The position numbers were made by a program, and so were the translations under genes. Shown here one piece after another: positions 24,635-35,000 of a DNA stretch of 54,367 bases. This DNA comes from Bacteroidales bacterium UBA3834 (lineage in GTDB: Bacteria; Bacteroidota; Bacteroidia; Bacteroidales; P3): the NCBI GenBank assembly GCA_002392965.1, contig DGIA01000002.1, forward strand, positions 1-54,367. The letters run 5' to 3'. Every line of letters begins with the position of its first letter. Position 1 is the first letter of the stretch. The notes under the pieces are model-generated. The model saw nothing but the letters and a program-made list of their open reading frames with translations, made no database searches and was not told the DNA's origin.

Positions 24635-27112
24635 ATGAAATCATTCGACGAAATAGGCGAGATGATCGCAAAAGGAATGAGCATCAAAGCCAATATTGTC
24701 CCTGTTATTGATACTGACGACGAAGATATCCTTCTCCATGACGACGGCATCGAGAGCGAGTTGCCTATCCTCCCTTTGATGGACCAGGTCCTCCTCCCCG
24801 GTGTGCTCATCCCCATCGCCGCTCGTCGCGAGAAATCCCGTCGGCTGCTTAGCGATGTCACCGCCCCCAATCGCCACATCGCTGTCTTCCTTCAACGGGG
24901 TTCCAACGACGACCCCTCCGAACTCGACCTGGCACCCGTCGGTGTCGTGGCCAAGGTGCTCAAGGTGTTCGATTTCCGTGAAGACACCACCGTGGCCATC
25001 CTGCAAGGGGTCGTCCGCTGCCATTCCTTGGCAGTCCACAGCCACAATCCCTACATGATGGGGTCCGTGGCCGTGGCCACCGAGGATGAAAGCGGTATGG
25101 ACAGTACGGTTTTCCGTCGCAAGATGAAGCTCCTGCGACGCGACTATGGCGAACTCATGCGCTCACGCCTTCAGGACGAGGAGCTCTCCTCCATGCTTCG
25201 TGGTATTGGCAGTGACAAGATCTTCATCAACTTCGCCTGCACGCATATCGAAGCCGAACCTGAGGCCAAATACACCCTTCTGGCCGCTGAAAGCTATACC
25301 GAGCGGCTCAAACTGCTGCTCGAACAACTGGGCACGCTGAAAGGACTCGACGAACTGCGCCGCGAGATTGACAGCAAGACCCAAGAGGTGATGAACCGGC
25401 AGCAACGTGAATACTTCCTTCGCCATCAGATGGACGTCATCCAGGAGGAGTTGGGCTCCGGCGCCACCAACCCCTGGGCCGAGGGCGATATCGAGGCCTT
25501 GCGCGCCCGTGCCGAAAAGAAACAATGGTCCAAGGAAGTCTCCGATACCTTCAACAAGGAATTGACCAAACTCTCGCGCATCCAGCCCATGTCGCCCGAT
25601 TATTCCGTCCAGCAGACTTTCCTTGAGACCCTTCTCGACATCCCTTGGATGGAAACAGCCCGCGAAAACTATGACCTGGCGCGGGCGCGTCGCATCCTCG
25701 ACCGCGACCATTACGGCATCAAGAAAGTCAAGGAACGTGTCATCGAATACCTGGCCGTCCTTTCACGCCGTTCCGCCCATCAGATGCAGGCGCGGGCGCA
25801 GGTGCTCTGCCTCGTCGGCCCTCCGGGCACCGGCAAGACCTCCATCTGCCGCTCCGTTGCGGCGGCCCTGGGGCGCCCCTATCGCCGGGTAGCCCTCGGC
25901 GGCCTCCACGACGAAGCCGAGATCCGTGGCCACCGCCGCACCTATGTCGGTGCCATGCCCGGTCGTATCATCCAGGAAATCATCAAATCCAAGGTATCCA
26001 ATCCCGTGTTCGTCCTTGACGAGATCGACAAGGTGCAGGCCAACACCTTCCAGGGTGACCCCTCGTCGGCACTCCTCGAGGTCCTCGACCCTGAGCAGAA
26101 CTGCCACTTCCACGACAACTTCCTCGGGCTCGACTACGACCTCTCCCGAGTCCTCTTCATCGCCACCGCCAACAGCCTCGCCAACATCCAGCCCGCCCTT
26201 CTCGACCGAATGGAAGTCATCGACTTCAGCGGATATGTCATCGAAGAAAAAATCGAAATCGCCACCCGGCACCTCCTGCCCCGCATCATGCACGAGAATG
26301 TGATCGACCGCCGCCGGTTGAAGCTCTCCGACGAAACCCTCCGCCTGGTGGTCAACGACTACACCCGTGAAGCCGGAGTCCGTCAGCTGGAGAAACAACT
26401 CTCTAAGCTTGTCCGTCACCGGGTGGTGATGGCGGAAAGCGGGCAGAAGGTCTCTCCACAGTTGTCGCCTTCCGAGGTGAAGGAAGTCCTGGGTCTCCCC
26501 ATCCACAACAGCGAACGGGCGCGCAAACAGCCCCGCGAAGGTGTGGTTACCGGCCTTGCCTGGACACCTGTCGGCGGGGAGATCCTCTTCATCGAGTCCT
26601 CCCTCAGCCACGGCAAGGGCACCCTCACCATGACCGGCAACCTCGGCGATGTGATGAAAGAATCCGCCACCCTGGCCTTCGAATATCTCAAGTCCCATGC
26701 CTCCAGCCTCGGTATCTCCGACGGCGCGATAGAGAAAAGCAACCTCCATATCCACGTCCCGGAAGGGGCGACCCCCAAGGACGGCCCTTCGGCCGGCATC
26801 ACCATGTTTGTCGCCATGGTCTCCGTGTTCACCCATCGCAAGGTCCTCCCCCATGTGGCAATGACAGGAGAGATCACACTCCGTGGCGACGTCACCCCCG
26901 TAGGGGGCATCAAGGAGAAGATTCTTGCCGCCAAACGCGCCGGTATCACCGACCTTGTCCTCTGTCGGGACAATCAGCGCGACATCGAGGATATCGAACC
27001 CAACTATCTCGACGGCCTCACGTTCCACTATGTTGACACCATGGACGAGGTGCTTCCATTGGCACTGGAAGGCATGTCGGCAAACCAACGCAAACGCAAA
27101 GCCAGGAAATGA
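24635..27112 (+). CDS. lon: ATP-dependent protease Lon
   Basis: An 825-residue LonA. N-terminal substrate domain (about 45-250, with LPILPLMDQVLLPGVLIPI), a coiled middle, AAA+ module with Walker A GPPGTGKT (395-402), Walker B FVLDEIDK, sensor TANSLANIQPALLDRMEVI, and the S16 protease domain with the Ser-Lys dyad S719 (PKDGPSAG) and K762 (GGIKEK). It degrades misfolded and short-lived proteins in the cytoplasm. The start ATG 24635 follows a 68-base gap; no clear -7 box is visible. The stop overlaps the next gene's ATG (ATGA). Confidence 0.97.
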   Translation: MKSFDEIGEMIAKGMSIKANIVPVIDTDDEDILLHDDGIESELPILPLMDQVLLPGVLIPIAARREKSRRLLSDVTAPNRHIAVFLQRGSNDDPSELDLAPVGVVAKVLKVFDFREDTTVAILQGVVRCHSLAVHSHNPYMMGSVAVATEDESGMDSTVFRRKMKLLRRDYGELMRSRLQDEELSSMLRGIGSDKIFINFACTHIEAEPEAKYTLLAAESYTERLKLLLEQLGTLKGLDELRREIDSKTQEVMNRQQREYFLRHQMDVIQEELGSGATNPWAEGDIEALRARAEKKQWSKEVSDTFNKELTKLSRIQPMSPDYSVQQTFLETLLDIPWMETARENYDLARARRILDRDHYGIKKVKERVIEYLAVLSRRSAHQMQARAQVLCLVGPPGTGKTSICRSVAAALGRPYRRVALGGLHDEAEIRGHRRTYVGAMPGRIIQEIIKSKVSNPVFVLDEIDKVQANTFQGDPSSALLEVLDPEQNCHFHDNFLGLDYDLSRVLFIATANSLANIQPALLDRMEVIDFSGYVIEEKIEIATRHLLPRIMHENVIDRRRLKLSDETLRLVVNDYTREAGVRQLEKQLSKLVRHRVVMAESGQKVSPQLSPSEVKEVLGLPIHNSERARKQPREGVVTGLAWTPVGGEILFIESSLSHGKGTLTMTGNLGDVMKESATLAFEYLKSHASSLGISDGAIEKSNLHIHVPEGATPKDGPSAGITMFVAMVSVFTHRKVLPHVAMTGEITLRGDVTPVGGIKEKILAAKRAGITDLVLCRDNQRDIEDIEPNYLDGLTFHYVDTMDEVLPLALEGMSANQRKRKARK

Positions 27113-28581
27113 GCACGATTACTGACAAAATGAGGCTCATGCCGATCGTTCTGGCAGCCCTCTTCTTCCTCTCCCGGGAGGTGCCCACCCAGGCACAACC
27201 CTCTGCCTTCCGTGTCGTCCATCAAATGTCGGCCGCTCTGCCCGACAGTGCAGTCACAGCCTTCTTCCTCGACGGCAAACTCTACTGCGCTGCCTCCGGA
27301 GTGGTCTTGCAGGCCGAGCAGGCTGGCGGTCAGGTGCTCCGCTTCACTCCCGACACCCTCCTCCTGCGCTACGACGAGAACATCGACTATGCGGTGCGAC
27401 ACCCAGTCACCTTCGATCTCTACTTCACCACCCGCGACCGCAAAGGACGCTCCGCTCTCTATGTGCGCCCCTTTGGGGAGGGCAAGAAGAACAAAGCCCG
27501 CCGGATGGAACTTGACGGGTTGGAAATCTCCCACCCCGTCTTTGCCACCGACGGCCGAACCATGGTCTTCTCCTCCTCCGGCCGTGAGGGTCGGCACGAC
27601 TACGACCTCTGGTACGCCCGCCAGACCAAAGACGGATGGGGTGAACCCCACCGGTTGGGCACCCGGGTGAATACCGGGCAGGACGAGACCGAGCCCGTCA
27701 TCTGCGGCAACAACCTCTTCTTCGTCTCCCGAGGCCACTCCGATGACGGCCTCTCCCATCTCTTTGTCACCCCTCTCTTCTCGCCCCGTTTGACGGGCGA
27801 CACCGTCGGCATGCCCCGTCTGGGGGCCGGCCCTGTGGTCCGCATGCCCTCTCCGTTCAATGGTGACGGGGCCTCCTCCTCATTGGTGCTCGACACAGTC
27901 GGATCCATGGCCCATTGGCTCTTCTCCGATGGCAATCGGCGTGATGCCCATCCGCTCTATTCCTATTCCGGCGATCTTCGGGCGAGATTCCTCTGGGGCT
28001 ATGTCCGCGATGTCTCCGGCGCTCCGCTCCCGGGCACCGCCATCTCGGTCCTTCGGGGATCCGCTGAAGCCTGCTCCACCCAAACCGACAGCCTGGGCTT
28101 CTACAGCATCTACCTGCCCAGTTCGGACGACTTTAAGATCCTTTTCCGTCATCCAGGCTGTTTTATCGACACGCTCCCCATGGACGCCGTTCAGCCCTCG
28201 GGTGGCCTTCTGGTGACCGAGCTCCAGCGCGACATCACCCTCGGCAGCCTCCCGCTCCGCACCCCCTTCTTCTATCTCGACCTCTTTGGCCCCGGAGCCT
28301 CCACTACCCTCAGCAGCCACGGTGTCGCCATGTTGGCTCCCTTGGTGCGCTTTCTGCGCGACAATCCCACCTGCAGCGTCACCCTCTCGCTCTGCAACGA
28401 CCTCACTCACGACCGCACCTTCAACTCGCTCCTGACCGATCAACGCATCGCGGCGTTACGCGACCATCTCTCAGCCCTCCTGCCGGCAACGGTGCGTGTC
28501 ACCATTCTCAACCTTTGCTCCGGGGACGACGGATGCAACACAGCCTCGGGCCTCTCCCGTCTCGTCGTGGTGCTTGATTGA
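27109..28581 (+). CDS. PorE-like protein (PD40 propeller, Cna-B-like domain, degenerate OmpA end)
   Basis: A 490-residue exported protein. Signal near residues 8-29 (LMPIVLAALFFLSREVPTQAQ), possibly from Met8. The middle (about 90-285) has PD40-type WD-like strands (VTFDLYFTTRDRKGRSALYV, SHPVFATDGRTMVFSS, DYDLWYARQTKDGWGEP, EPVICGNNLFFVSRG). Then comes a carboxypeptidase-regulatory-like repeat (WGYVRDVSGAPLPGTAISV...DSLGFYSIYLP). The last ~110 residues match the OmpA peptidoglycan-binding layout, but the usual NxxLSxxRA is only loosely kept (NSLLTDQRIAALRDHL). This order recalls T9SS PorE, which joins the machine to peptidoglycan. Co-translated with lon through ATGA. Confidence 0.75.
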   Translation: MSTITDKMRLMPIVLAALFFLSREVPTQAQPSAFRVVHQMSAALPDSAVTAFFLDGKLYCAASGVVLQAEQAGGQVLRFTPDTLLLRYDENIDYAVRHPVTFDLYFTTRDRKGRSALYVRPFGEGKKNKARRMELDGLEISHPVFATDGRTMVFSSSGREGRHDYDLWYARQTKDGWGEPHRLGTRVNTGQDETEPVICGNNLFFVSRGHSDDGLSHLFVTPLFSPRLTGDTVGMPRLGAGPVVRMPSPFNGDGASSSLVLDTVGSMAHWLFSDGNRRDAHPLYSYSGDLRARFLWGYVRDVSGAPLPGTAISVLRGSAEACSTQTDSLGFYSIYLPSSDDFKILFRHPGCFIDTLPMDAVQPSGGLLVTELQRDITLGSLPLRTPFFYLDLFGPGASTTLSSHGVAMLAPLVRFLRDNPTCSVTLSLCNDLTHDRTFNSLLTDQRIAALRDHLSALLPATVRVTILNLCSGDDGCNTASGLSRLVVVLD

Positions 28582-28589
28582 TTGGAAAA

Positions 28590-28630
28590 AAAAGAGTCCA
28601 TGAGTTACAGAACTCATGGACTCTTTTCTT
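28590..28630 (+). terminator. Bidirectional terminator
   Basis: A 17-bp perfect stem AAAAGAGTCCATGAGTT / AACTCATGGACTCTTTT with loop ACAG (28607-28610), flanked by A and T runs. It stops the lon-PorE transcript, and tRNA-Pro transcription from the other side. Confidence 0.9.
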
Positions 28631-28648
28631 GCCCCCTAAAAAAAATTG

Positions 28649-28722
28649 TCGGGGTGAAAAGACTCGAACTTTCGACCCCTTGCACCCCATGCAAGTGCGC
28701 TAGCCAACTGCGCCACACCCCG
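28649..28722 (-). tRNA. tRNA-Pro (GGG)
   Basis: On the minus strand a complete cloverleaf: acceptor CGGGGTG/CACCCCG with discriminator A, D-arm GCGC..GCGC, anticodon arm CTTGC ATGGGGT GCAAG with anticodon GGG, and T-arm GAAAG TTCGAGT CTTTT. CCA is not encoded; the next bases are CAA. C1:G72 pairing is the hallmark of proline tRNA. Confidence 0.95.
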
Positions 28723-28791
28723 AACAATTAAGCCTGATTGCGAACTTGTCATTCCCTCTCTCAGGCGATTCCCTTTCTCTGAAATCGGGTG

Positions 28792-28823
28792 CAAAAGTAC
28801 TCACTTTTTCCGATATGGCCAAA
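28792..28823 (-). promoter_or_regulatory. Promoter of tRNA-Pro (minus strand)
   Basis: Minus-strand TTTG (28820-28823) and TACTTTTG (28792-28799) separated by 20 bases match the phylum promoter. The rest of the gap 28824-28960 shows no gene. Confidence 0.75.
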
Positions 28824-28972
28824 TTTTTTTTTCATAATCATTACCCTATTCATCATTGTTGTTTGACTGACAGTTCTTTGCGTCCCTGATTATTTTCTTC
28901 CGTTCCCCGTCGCCGGCCCTCTTCGTCTCACCCCCTCAGGCAACAAAAAATCCCTATATCGACCTTTTTTCG

Positions 28973-28980
28973 TATATTTG
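28973..28980 (+). promoter_or_regulatory. Promoter -7 box of radA
   Basis: TATATTTG then CAATCG, 53 bases before the radA ATG. It makes the in-frame TTG at 28995 part of the leader. Confidence 0.7.
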
Positions 28981-29033
28981 CAATCGTACAGCAGTTGGGC
29001 TTTTGGGTACTAATTGTTAAACATCAGGAAGTT

Positions 29034-30410
29034 ATGGCAAAACAAAGGAACTATTTTCTCTGCCGTGAATGCGGCTACCAGAGCAGCTCGTGGCTCGGGC
29101 GTTGCCCCGAATGCGGACGTTTCGGCACCTTCGACGAGGAGGTGGTGGAAACCACATCCTCCCAGTCACATAGCCACTCGGCCTCTCAGTCACCCTCAGC
29201 ACCCATCCTCCTGCAGCAAGTCCCCGACGGACAATCGCCTCGCATGAGCACCCGCTGCGACGAGTTCGACCGCGTCCTCGGCGGAGGCATCGTCCCTGGC
29301 AGCCTCCTCCTCCTCGGCGGCGATCCCGGCATCGGGAAAAGCACCCTGCTTCTCCAGACAGCACTCGCCATGCGCGACTTGCGCATCCTTTACGTCAGTG
29401 GCGAGGAAAGCGCGCAGCAGATCAAGATGCGCGCCGACAGGCTCTCGGACGACCGTCAGCCCTCTTCCTCCGACCTCTACCTCCTCACCGAAACCGATGT
29501 GCAGCGCATCCTCCAGCAGGTCGATGCACTCCGTCCCGACCTGCTGGTGGTCGATTCCATCCAGACCGTCACCTCCGACGACCTCCCCTCGCCGGCAGGC
29601 AGCGTGGCGCAGATACGCCACTGTTCCACCCTCTTCCAGCAGCTGGCCAAAACCACGAGCATCCCCGTCCTCCTCATCGGACATATCACCAAGGACGGAA
29701 CCCTTGCAGGCCCTAAAGTCATGGAACACATCGTCGATGCCGTCCTCCAGTTCGAAGGCGACCGCCAGCATGGATTCCGCATCCTTCGGGCACTTAAGAA
29801 CCGCTTCGGTGCCACCTCCGAAATAGGCATCTTCGAAATGCGTGCCGACGGGTTGCATCAAGTGCAGAACCCCTCCGCCACCCTCCTCTCGCAACGTGAC
29901 GAGACCCTCAGCGGCACCGCCGTCTGCGCCACACTCGAGGGCGCGCGACCCATTTTCATCGAGGTGCAGAGCCTCGTCAGCAGCGCCGTCTATGGCACCC
30001 CCCAGCGCAACGCCTCGGGCTTCGACCTGCGGCGGCTTAACCTCCTCCTGGCGGTCTTCGAGAAACGATGCGGTTTCAAGCTCGGGGCCAAAGACGTATT
30101 CCTCAATATCGCCGGCGGCCTCCGCGTCACCGACCCGGCCATCGACCTCGCTGTTGCCGCTGCCGTCCTCTCCTCCAATGTAGATATCCCCGTGCCCCCG
30201 AACACCTGCCTGGCTGCCGAGATAGGCCTCAGTGGTGAAGTCAGGCCCGTTGCCCGCGTCGAGCAGCGCATTGCCGAAGCCGCCCGGCTGGGTTTCAAAC
30301 GCATCATCATCTCCAAGTACAACGCGCGTGGTCTCGACCTCCGACGCTACAAGATCGAGATAGTCCCCGTCAGCCTCGTCGAAGAAGCCGTCCGCGCCCT
30401 GTTTGCCTGA
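29034..30410 (+). CDS. radA: DNA repair protein RadA
   Basis: A 458-residue protein; I use ATG 29034 (MAKQRNYFLC), not the upstream TTG at 28995. A zinc finger has Cys10, 13, 24 and 27. The RecA-like ATPase has Walker A GGDPGIGKST at 95-104, the RadA motif KNRFGATSEIG, and Walker B LLVVDSIQTV. The C-terminal Lon-protease-like domain has LNIAGGLRVTDPAIDLAVAAA and AEIGLSGEVRPV. RadA drives branch migration in recombinational repair. Full length. The neighbours are not functionally linked. Confidence 0.97.
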   Translation: MAKQRNYFLCRECGYQSSSWLGRCPECGRFGTFDEEVVETTSSQSHSHSASQSPSAPILLQQVPDGQSPRMSTRCDEFDRVLGGGIVPGSLLLLGGDPGIGKSTLLLQTALAMRDLRILYVSGEESAQQIKMRADRLSDDRQPSSSDLYLLTETDVQRILQQVDALRPDLLVVDSIQTVTSDDLPSPAGSVAQIRHCSTLFQQLAKTTSIPVLLIGHITKDGTLAGPKVMEHIVDAVLQFEGDRQHGFRILRALKNRFGATSEIGIFEMRADGLHQVQNPSATLLSQRDETLSGTAVCATLEGARPIFIEVQSLVSSAVYGTPQRNASGFDLRRLNLLLAVFEKRCGFKLGAKDVFLNIAGGLRVTDPAIDLAVAAAVLSSNVDIPVPPNTCLAAEIGLSGEVRPVARVEQRIAEAARLGFKRIIISKYNARGLDLRRYKIEIVPVSLVEEAVRALFA

Positions 30411-30453
30411 TTCTGGTTTCGTAACCAATTGACACTAAGCCCTGAATCCCTTA

Positions 30454-30552
30454 TGACCTAGTATTGACCTAGTATTGACCTAGTATTGACCTAGTATTGA
30501 CCTAGTATTGACCTAGTATTGACCTAGTATTGACCTAGTATTGACCTAGTAT
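30454..30552. repeat. Nine 11-bp tandem units
   Basis: TGACCTAGTAT repeated nine times without error over 99 bases, between radA and arginine deiminase. Each unit holds CTAG. The rest of the gap 30411-30690 shows no gene. It is too short and lacks spacers to be a CRISPR array. Confidence 0.95.
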
Positions 30553-30695
30553 TGGCTATAATAAAAGCACTAAGTCATTACCAAGGCAAACTTGAATCAT
30601 GCCCAAGTGTTTCTGGTGCATGTCGGCGACCTGCCGGCCCGAAAAATAGTGGTGGTGAGGTAGAGGACACCGAAAGCGTTTTTTTTGTAGAAGGA

Positions 30696-30727
30696 TTTGT
30701 AGGGTTCAAAAAAAAGTTGTATATTTG
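30696..30727 (+). promoter_or_regulatory. Promoter of the arginine deiminase gene
   Basis: TTTG (30696-30699), 20 bases, then TATATTTG (30720-30727). The ATG is at 30788. Confidence 0.75.
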
Positions 30728-30738
30728 CAAGTCTAAGA

Positions 30739-30759
30739 TTCACCCCATATCGGGGTGAA
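30739..30759 (+). promoter_or_regulatory. 5' leader hairpin before arginine deiminase
   Basis: TTCACCCC (30739-30746), loop ATATC, GGGGTGAA (30752-30759), right at the start of the transcript and 28 bases before the ATG. It may protect the mRNA or serve as an operator; function is unknown. Confidence 0.6.
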
Positions 30760-30787
30760 GTGATTGTGTAATAGAGAATAAGGATAT

Positions 30788-32032
30788 ATGATAAAAACTA
30801 AGATAGAACCATGCAAGGTGAATGTCGCCTCCGAGACGGGGCGACTGCGGGCAGTGTTGCTGCATCGTCCAGGGGTGGAGATTGAGCGTATGACGCCGTT
30901 GAATGCAGCCCACGCCCTTTACAGCGACATATTGAACAAACCCATTGTGGATACAGAGTACCACTATTTCAGCGGAGTGTTGGAAAAGTGGACAGATGTG
31001 TATTATGTGGAGGATATCCTGGAAGAACTGCTGAAGGACAGCGAGGTGCGCCGGCATTTGGTGGAGGAAAGTTGCGACATGGACAATTGCGACGAGGGCT
31101 TGGCTGAACGGTTGATGGAGTTGCCTGCCGACAAGTTGGCCGCTATACTGGTGGAGGGCTATGAAGACCCCGAGTGGAATGCGGAAGACGAGGAACGCTA
31201 CCTGCTGAAGCCGCTGTACAACCTTTTCTTCACCCGCGATGCAAGTAGCACCGTCTATGACCGTGTGCTGATCAATTCGATGAGTTTCGAGGTGAGAGAG
31301 CGTGAGACGTTGATTTACGAGGCTATCTTCAAGCATTTCTTCAAAGTGGAGAGACTGAACGCCATGCAGTGGGACCGCGACGCGCGGACAGAGGGTGGCG
31401 ACGTGCAGATTGCCGGGCCCGATTTGCTCTGCATCGGCCAAGGTATCCGCACCAATACAAAGGGCATCAAGTATCTGGCGCAGACTTTCGCCAAAGAGCG
31501 CGAGCGTTTCAACATTCTTGTGCAGGAGCTTCCCCAGAAGCCCGAGTCGTTCATCCATCTCGACATGGTGTTCACCTTCCTAGGCAAGCACCAGTGCATG
31601 GCTTTCGAGCCGATGCTCAAGAAAACGGGCCTGTTTGCCGGCAAAGACACCACCCTTATCAGCATCGAGGGCGGCAAGATCAGCTACACCAAGTTTCCCA
31701 ACATCATCAAAGGGTTGGAGCATTTGGGTTGGGACATCGAGCCCGTGGTCGGTGGCGGAAGCGACCCGTGGGTGCAGCTGCGCGAGCAGTGGCATTCGGG
31801 TGCCAACTTCTTCTCGCTGGGTGATGGAAAAGTGATGGGATACCGTCGCAATACGCACACGATCGACGCTCTTGACAAGGCTGGGTTTGCCGTGTTGAAG
31901 GCCGAGGACATCGTGGAAGGACGCGTGAACATGGCCGAGTACGAGAAGTTTGTGGCTGCCTTTCCTGGCAGCGAGCTTCCCAGGGCAGGCGGTGGCGCCC
32001 GGTGCATGACGATGCCGATTTGGAGGGAATAG
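30788..32032 (+). CDS. arcA: Arginine deiminase
   Basis: A 414-residue enzyme that hydrolyses arginine to citrulline and ammonia. Family signs: NVASETGRLRAVLLHRPG at the start, FTRDASSTV, EGGDVQ with HLDMVFTFLG, and the catalytic Cys406 in GGGARCMTMP near the end. Length is typical. It has its own promoter and a leader hairpin. The neighbours are not arcB or arcC; in this window only ornithine aminotransferase is metabolically near. In gut Bacteroidetes the enzyme can supply ammonia and, with arcBC, ATP. Confidence 0.96.
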   Translation: MIKTKIEPCKVNVASETGRLRAVLLHRPGVEIERMTPLNAAHALYSDILNKPIVDTEYHYFSGVLEKWTDVYYVEDILEELLKDSEVRRHLVEESCDMDNCDEGLAERLMELPADKLAAILVEGYEDPEWNAEDEERYLLKPLYNLFFTRDASSTVYDRVLINSMSFEVRERETLIYEAIFKHFFKVERLNAMQWDRDARTEGGDVQIAGPDLLCIGQGIRTNTKGIKYLAQTFAKERERFNILVQELPQKPESFIHLDMVFTFLGKHQCMAFEPMLKKTGLFAGKDTTLISIEGGKISYTKFPNIIKGLEHLGWDIEPVVGGGSDPWVQLREQWHSGANFFSLGDGKVMGYRRNTHTIDALDKAGFAVLKAEDIVEGRVNMAEYEKFVAAFPGSELPRAGGGARCMTMPIWRE

Positions 32033-32082
32033 TGAGTGGAAGAAAAACGTTAAGTGCTTGAGAAAAAACTTTATAGTTTACT

Positions 32083-35000
32083 ATGAAACAATATCATTTG
32101 GCAAACAACATTATCGGGTGGGTAATCTGCCTGATAGCCTGTGCCGTGTATGTGATGACGGCAGAGGCGACAGCGTCGTGGTGGGACTGCGGCGAGTATA
32201 TCAGCACAGCAGTTAAGTTGGAAGTGGGACATCCTCCGGGAGGTCCGAGTTTCCAGTTGATTGGCCGCATCTTCTCGATGTTCGCCAGCCCCGAAACGGC
32301 CGCTCATGCCATCAATGTGATGAGTGCCGTTTGCAGCGGATTTACCATATTGTTCCTCTTCTGGGGTATCACGTTGCTGGGCAAGCACCTGCTTCCCGAC
32401 GCGAAGAATCCCAGCTTGAAAGATTGGAAGACATGGGCTGTGTTTGCAGCCGGTGTGGTGGGGAGCCTGGCCTACACGTTCAGCGACACCTTCTGGTTCT
32501 CGGCTGTGGAAGGCGAGGTGTATGCGATGAGCTCGTTCTTCACGGCGTTGGTGTTCTGGGCTATCCTGAAATGGGAGGAGCAGAGTGACGACCCGCGGAG
32601 CCTGCGGTGGCTGATCCTCATAAGCCTGCTGGTGGGCATCGCCATCGGTGTGCACCTGCTGAACCTGCTGACGGTGCCGGCCATTTTCTATGTCGTCTAT
32701 TTCAAGAAGTGGCCCAAGACAACGTGGAAGGGATTCCTGCTGACGGGTGTGCTGAGCATTGTCACGCTGGGCATCATCCTGTGGGGCATCATTCCGGGCA
32801 TTGTGAATGTGGATTCGGCAGTGGATGTGTTTTTTGTGAACACATTGGGCCTGCCGTTCAACAGCGGCACCATTTTCTTCTTTGTACTGATGGCGGCCGC
32901 CGTGGTGTGGGGATTGTGGTTCACTCACAAACGCCACAAGCCCATAGTGAATGCCGCCATCTTGAGTTTCGCTATGTTGGTGATTGGCTATTCGACATTC
33001 TTCATACTGGTGATTCGTGCCAATACGAACACACCTCTGAACGAGAATGCGCCGAAGGATGCGGTGGCGATGCGCGCTTATCTGGGCCGCGAGCAGTACG
33101 GCTCTACGCCTCTGTTGACAGGTCAGTTCTACACGGCGGGACGTCCCATCGGAGTGGAAGACGGCTATACCAAGTATATCCGCGGAAAGGATGAAAAGGG
33201 CAAGGACCGCTATATTGTGGCAGCCCATGCACAGAAATACAAGTATCGCGAGCAGCACACGGGGGTGTTTCCCCGTATGTGGAGTGACGACAACAGCCGT
33301 CAGCACCCGAAGTACTACGAGTTGTGGGCAGGCAAGGTCTATGGTGACCAAAGGCCTACGAGCGCACAGAATCTCAAGTTCTTCAACCGCTACCAGCTGG
33401 GCTGGATGTACTGGCGCTATTTCATGTGGAATTTTGCCGGACGGCAGAACGACGAGCAGGGGCACTATTTCAACGATGACGGTACGCGTGACTATTTAAG
33501 TGGCAACTGGATAAGCGGCATCAAGTTTATCGACGAGTCCCGTCTGGGGCCGCAGGACAACCTGCCCCAACACATGGCCAACAACAAGGCCCGCAACAAG
33601 TACTACATGTTGCCGTTGCTCTTGGGATTGATTGGCTTGGTGTATCATATCCGTAAGCACCCGAAGGACGCCTTCATCGTGTTCATCATGTTCTTCATGA
33701 CCGGTTTGGCCATTGCCATCTACCTGAATATGCCGCCGCGTCAGCCGCGTGAGCGAGACTATGCCTTTGTGGGTTCGTTCAGTTTCTTCGCCATTTGGAT
33801 TGGACTCGGAGTGATGGGACTGGCCGAATGGATCAGCAACCTGTTCAAGGAGAAGAAGGAGAAGGCCTACAAGGTTGTGTTGCCGGTGGTGTTTGTGGCC
33901 ACGATGGCGGGGGTGCCTTGCCTGATGGCCGCCGAGAACTGGGACGACCACGACCGCTCGGAGAAGTTCGCAGCCCGCGACTTTGCACAGAACTACCTGA
34001 AGAGTGTCAATAACAACGGTATTCTGGTCACTTTCGGCGACAACGATACATTCCCGCTATGGTACGCCCAGGAAGTGGAAGGTACCCGGACCGATGTGCG
34101 CATTCTGAATTTCACCCTGAGCGGCATGTACTGGTACGTGGAGCAACTGTACAACAAACTCTACGACAGCGAGGCGTTGCCGTTCACCCTCCCCAAGGAG
34201 TTCTACGGACTTGGCAAAGATGCTTTCTATGTGCTGGACAACTCGGCCGACTATCTGGAAGTGACCGATGTGCTGGGCCTGCTGCGCGACTATCCCGAAC
34301 GATTCACAATCCGCGATTCGCGGACTGGTGAAGAAATGCGCTACATCCCGACCAAGCGATTCAAAATCACGCTTGACAAACCTGCTTTGGTGGCGGCGGG
34401 TGTCATCTCCGAAAGCATAGCCGAACAGATACCCAACGAGGTTCGCTGGGAAATCAACAAGCAGGTGCTCTACCGTCACGAGATGATGCTGATTGACATC
34501 CTCGGAACCAACAAATTCATGCGGGATATCAATATCATGAATCCCAACACGGCGGGAATCCCCGAGATATATCCATTGGTGCGCAATTACATTGTGCAGG
34601 ACGGCATGAACTACAAGTTCCTGCCCTATCCGCGTACAGAGCGCTACACTTCGCGTACAGCCGACTATTTCATCGACGGAGTGGATGGGGAACCTCTGAA
34701 ATGGGGTAACCTGAACAGCGACATCTATGTCGATCCCATCAGTATGAACATGTCTGTGGTGCAGCGTCAGAGCATGACGACGGTGGCCTACTATGAGGCA
34801 GAAAAAGGTAACCTGGAGAAGGCCCGCAAGCTGATCGATCTGACCAAAGAGATGTTCCCTGCCAAGAATTTCCCGCATGACGTCTATTCCGTCTATATCT
34901 ACATTGGCAACGGGGCATATGTGGATGTGGTGGAACTCTATCGCAAACTTTACGGCGAAGAGGAGGCAGTCGCCCTGTGGGAGGAAGCCTTCCGCTACTA

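Noticed and set aside
30454..30552. CRISPR array
   Set aside because: Units are 11 bases without spacers, and no cas genes are seen.
32071..33465. 464-codon open frame opposite the DUF2723 gene
   Set aside because: Shadow of a membrane protein gene, giving a His/Gln/Arg-rich translation.
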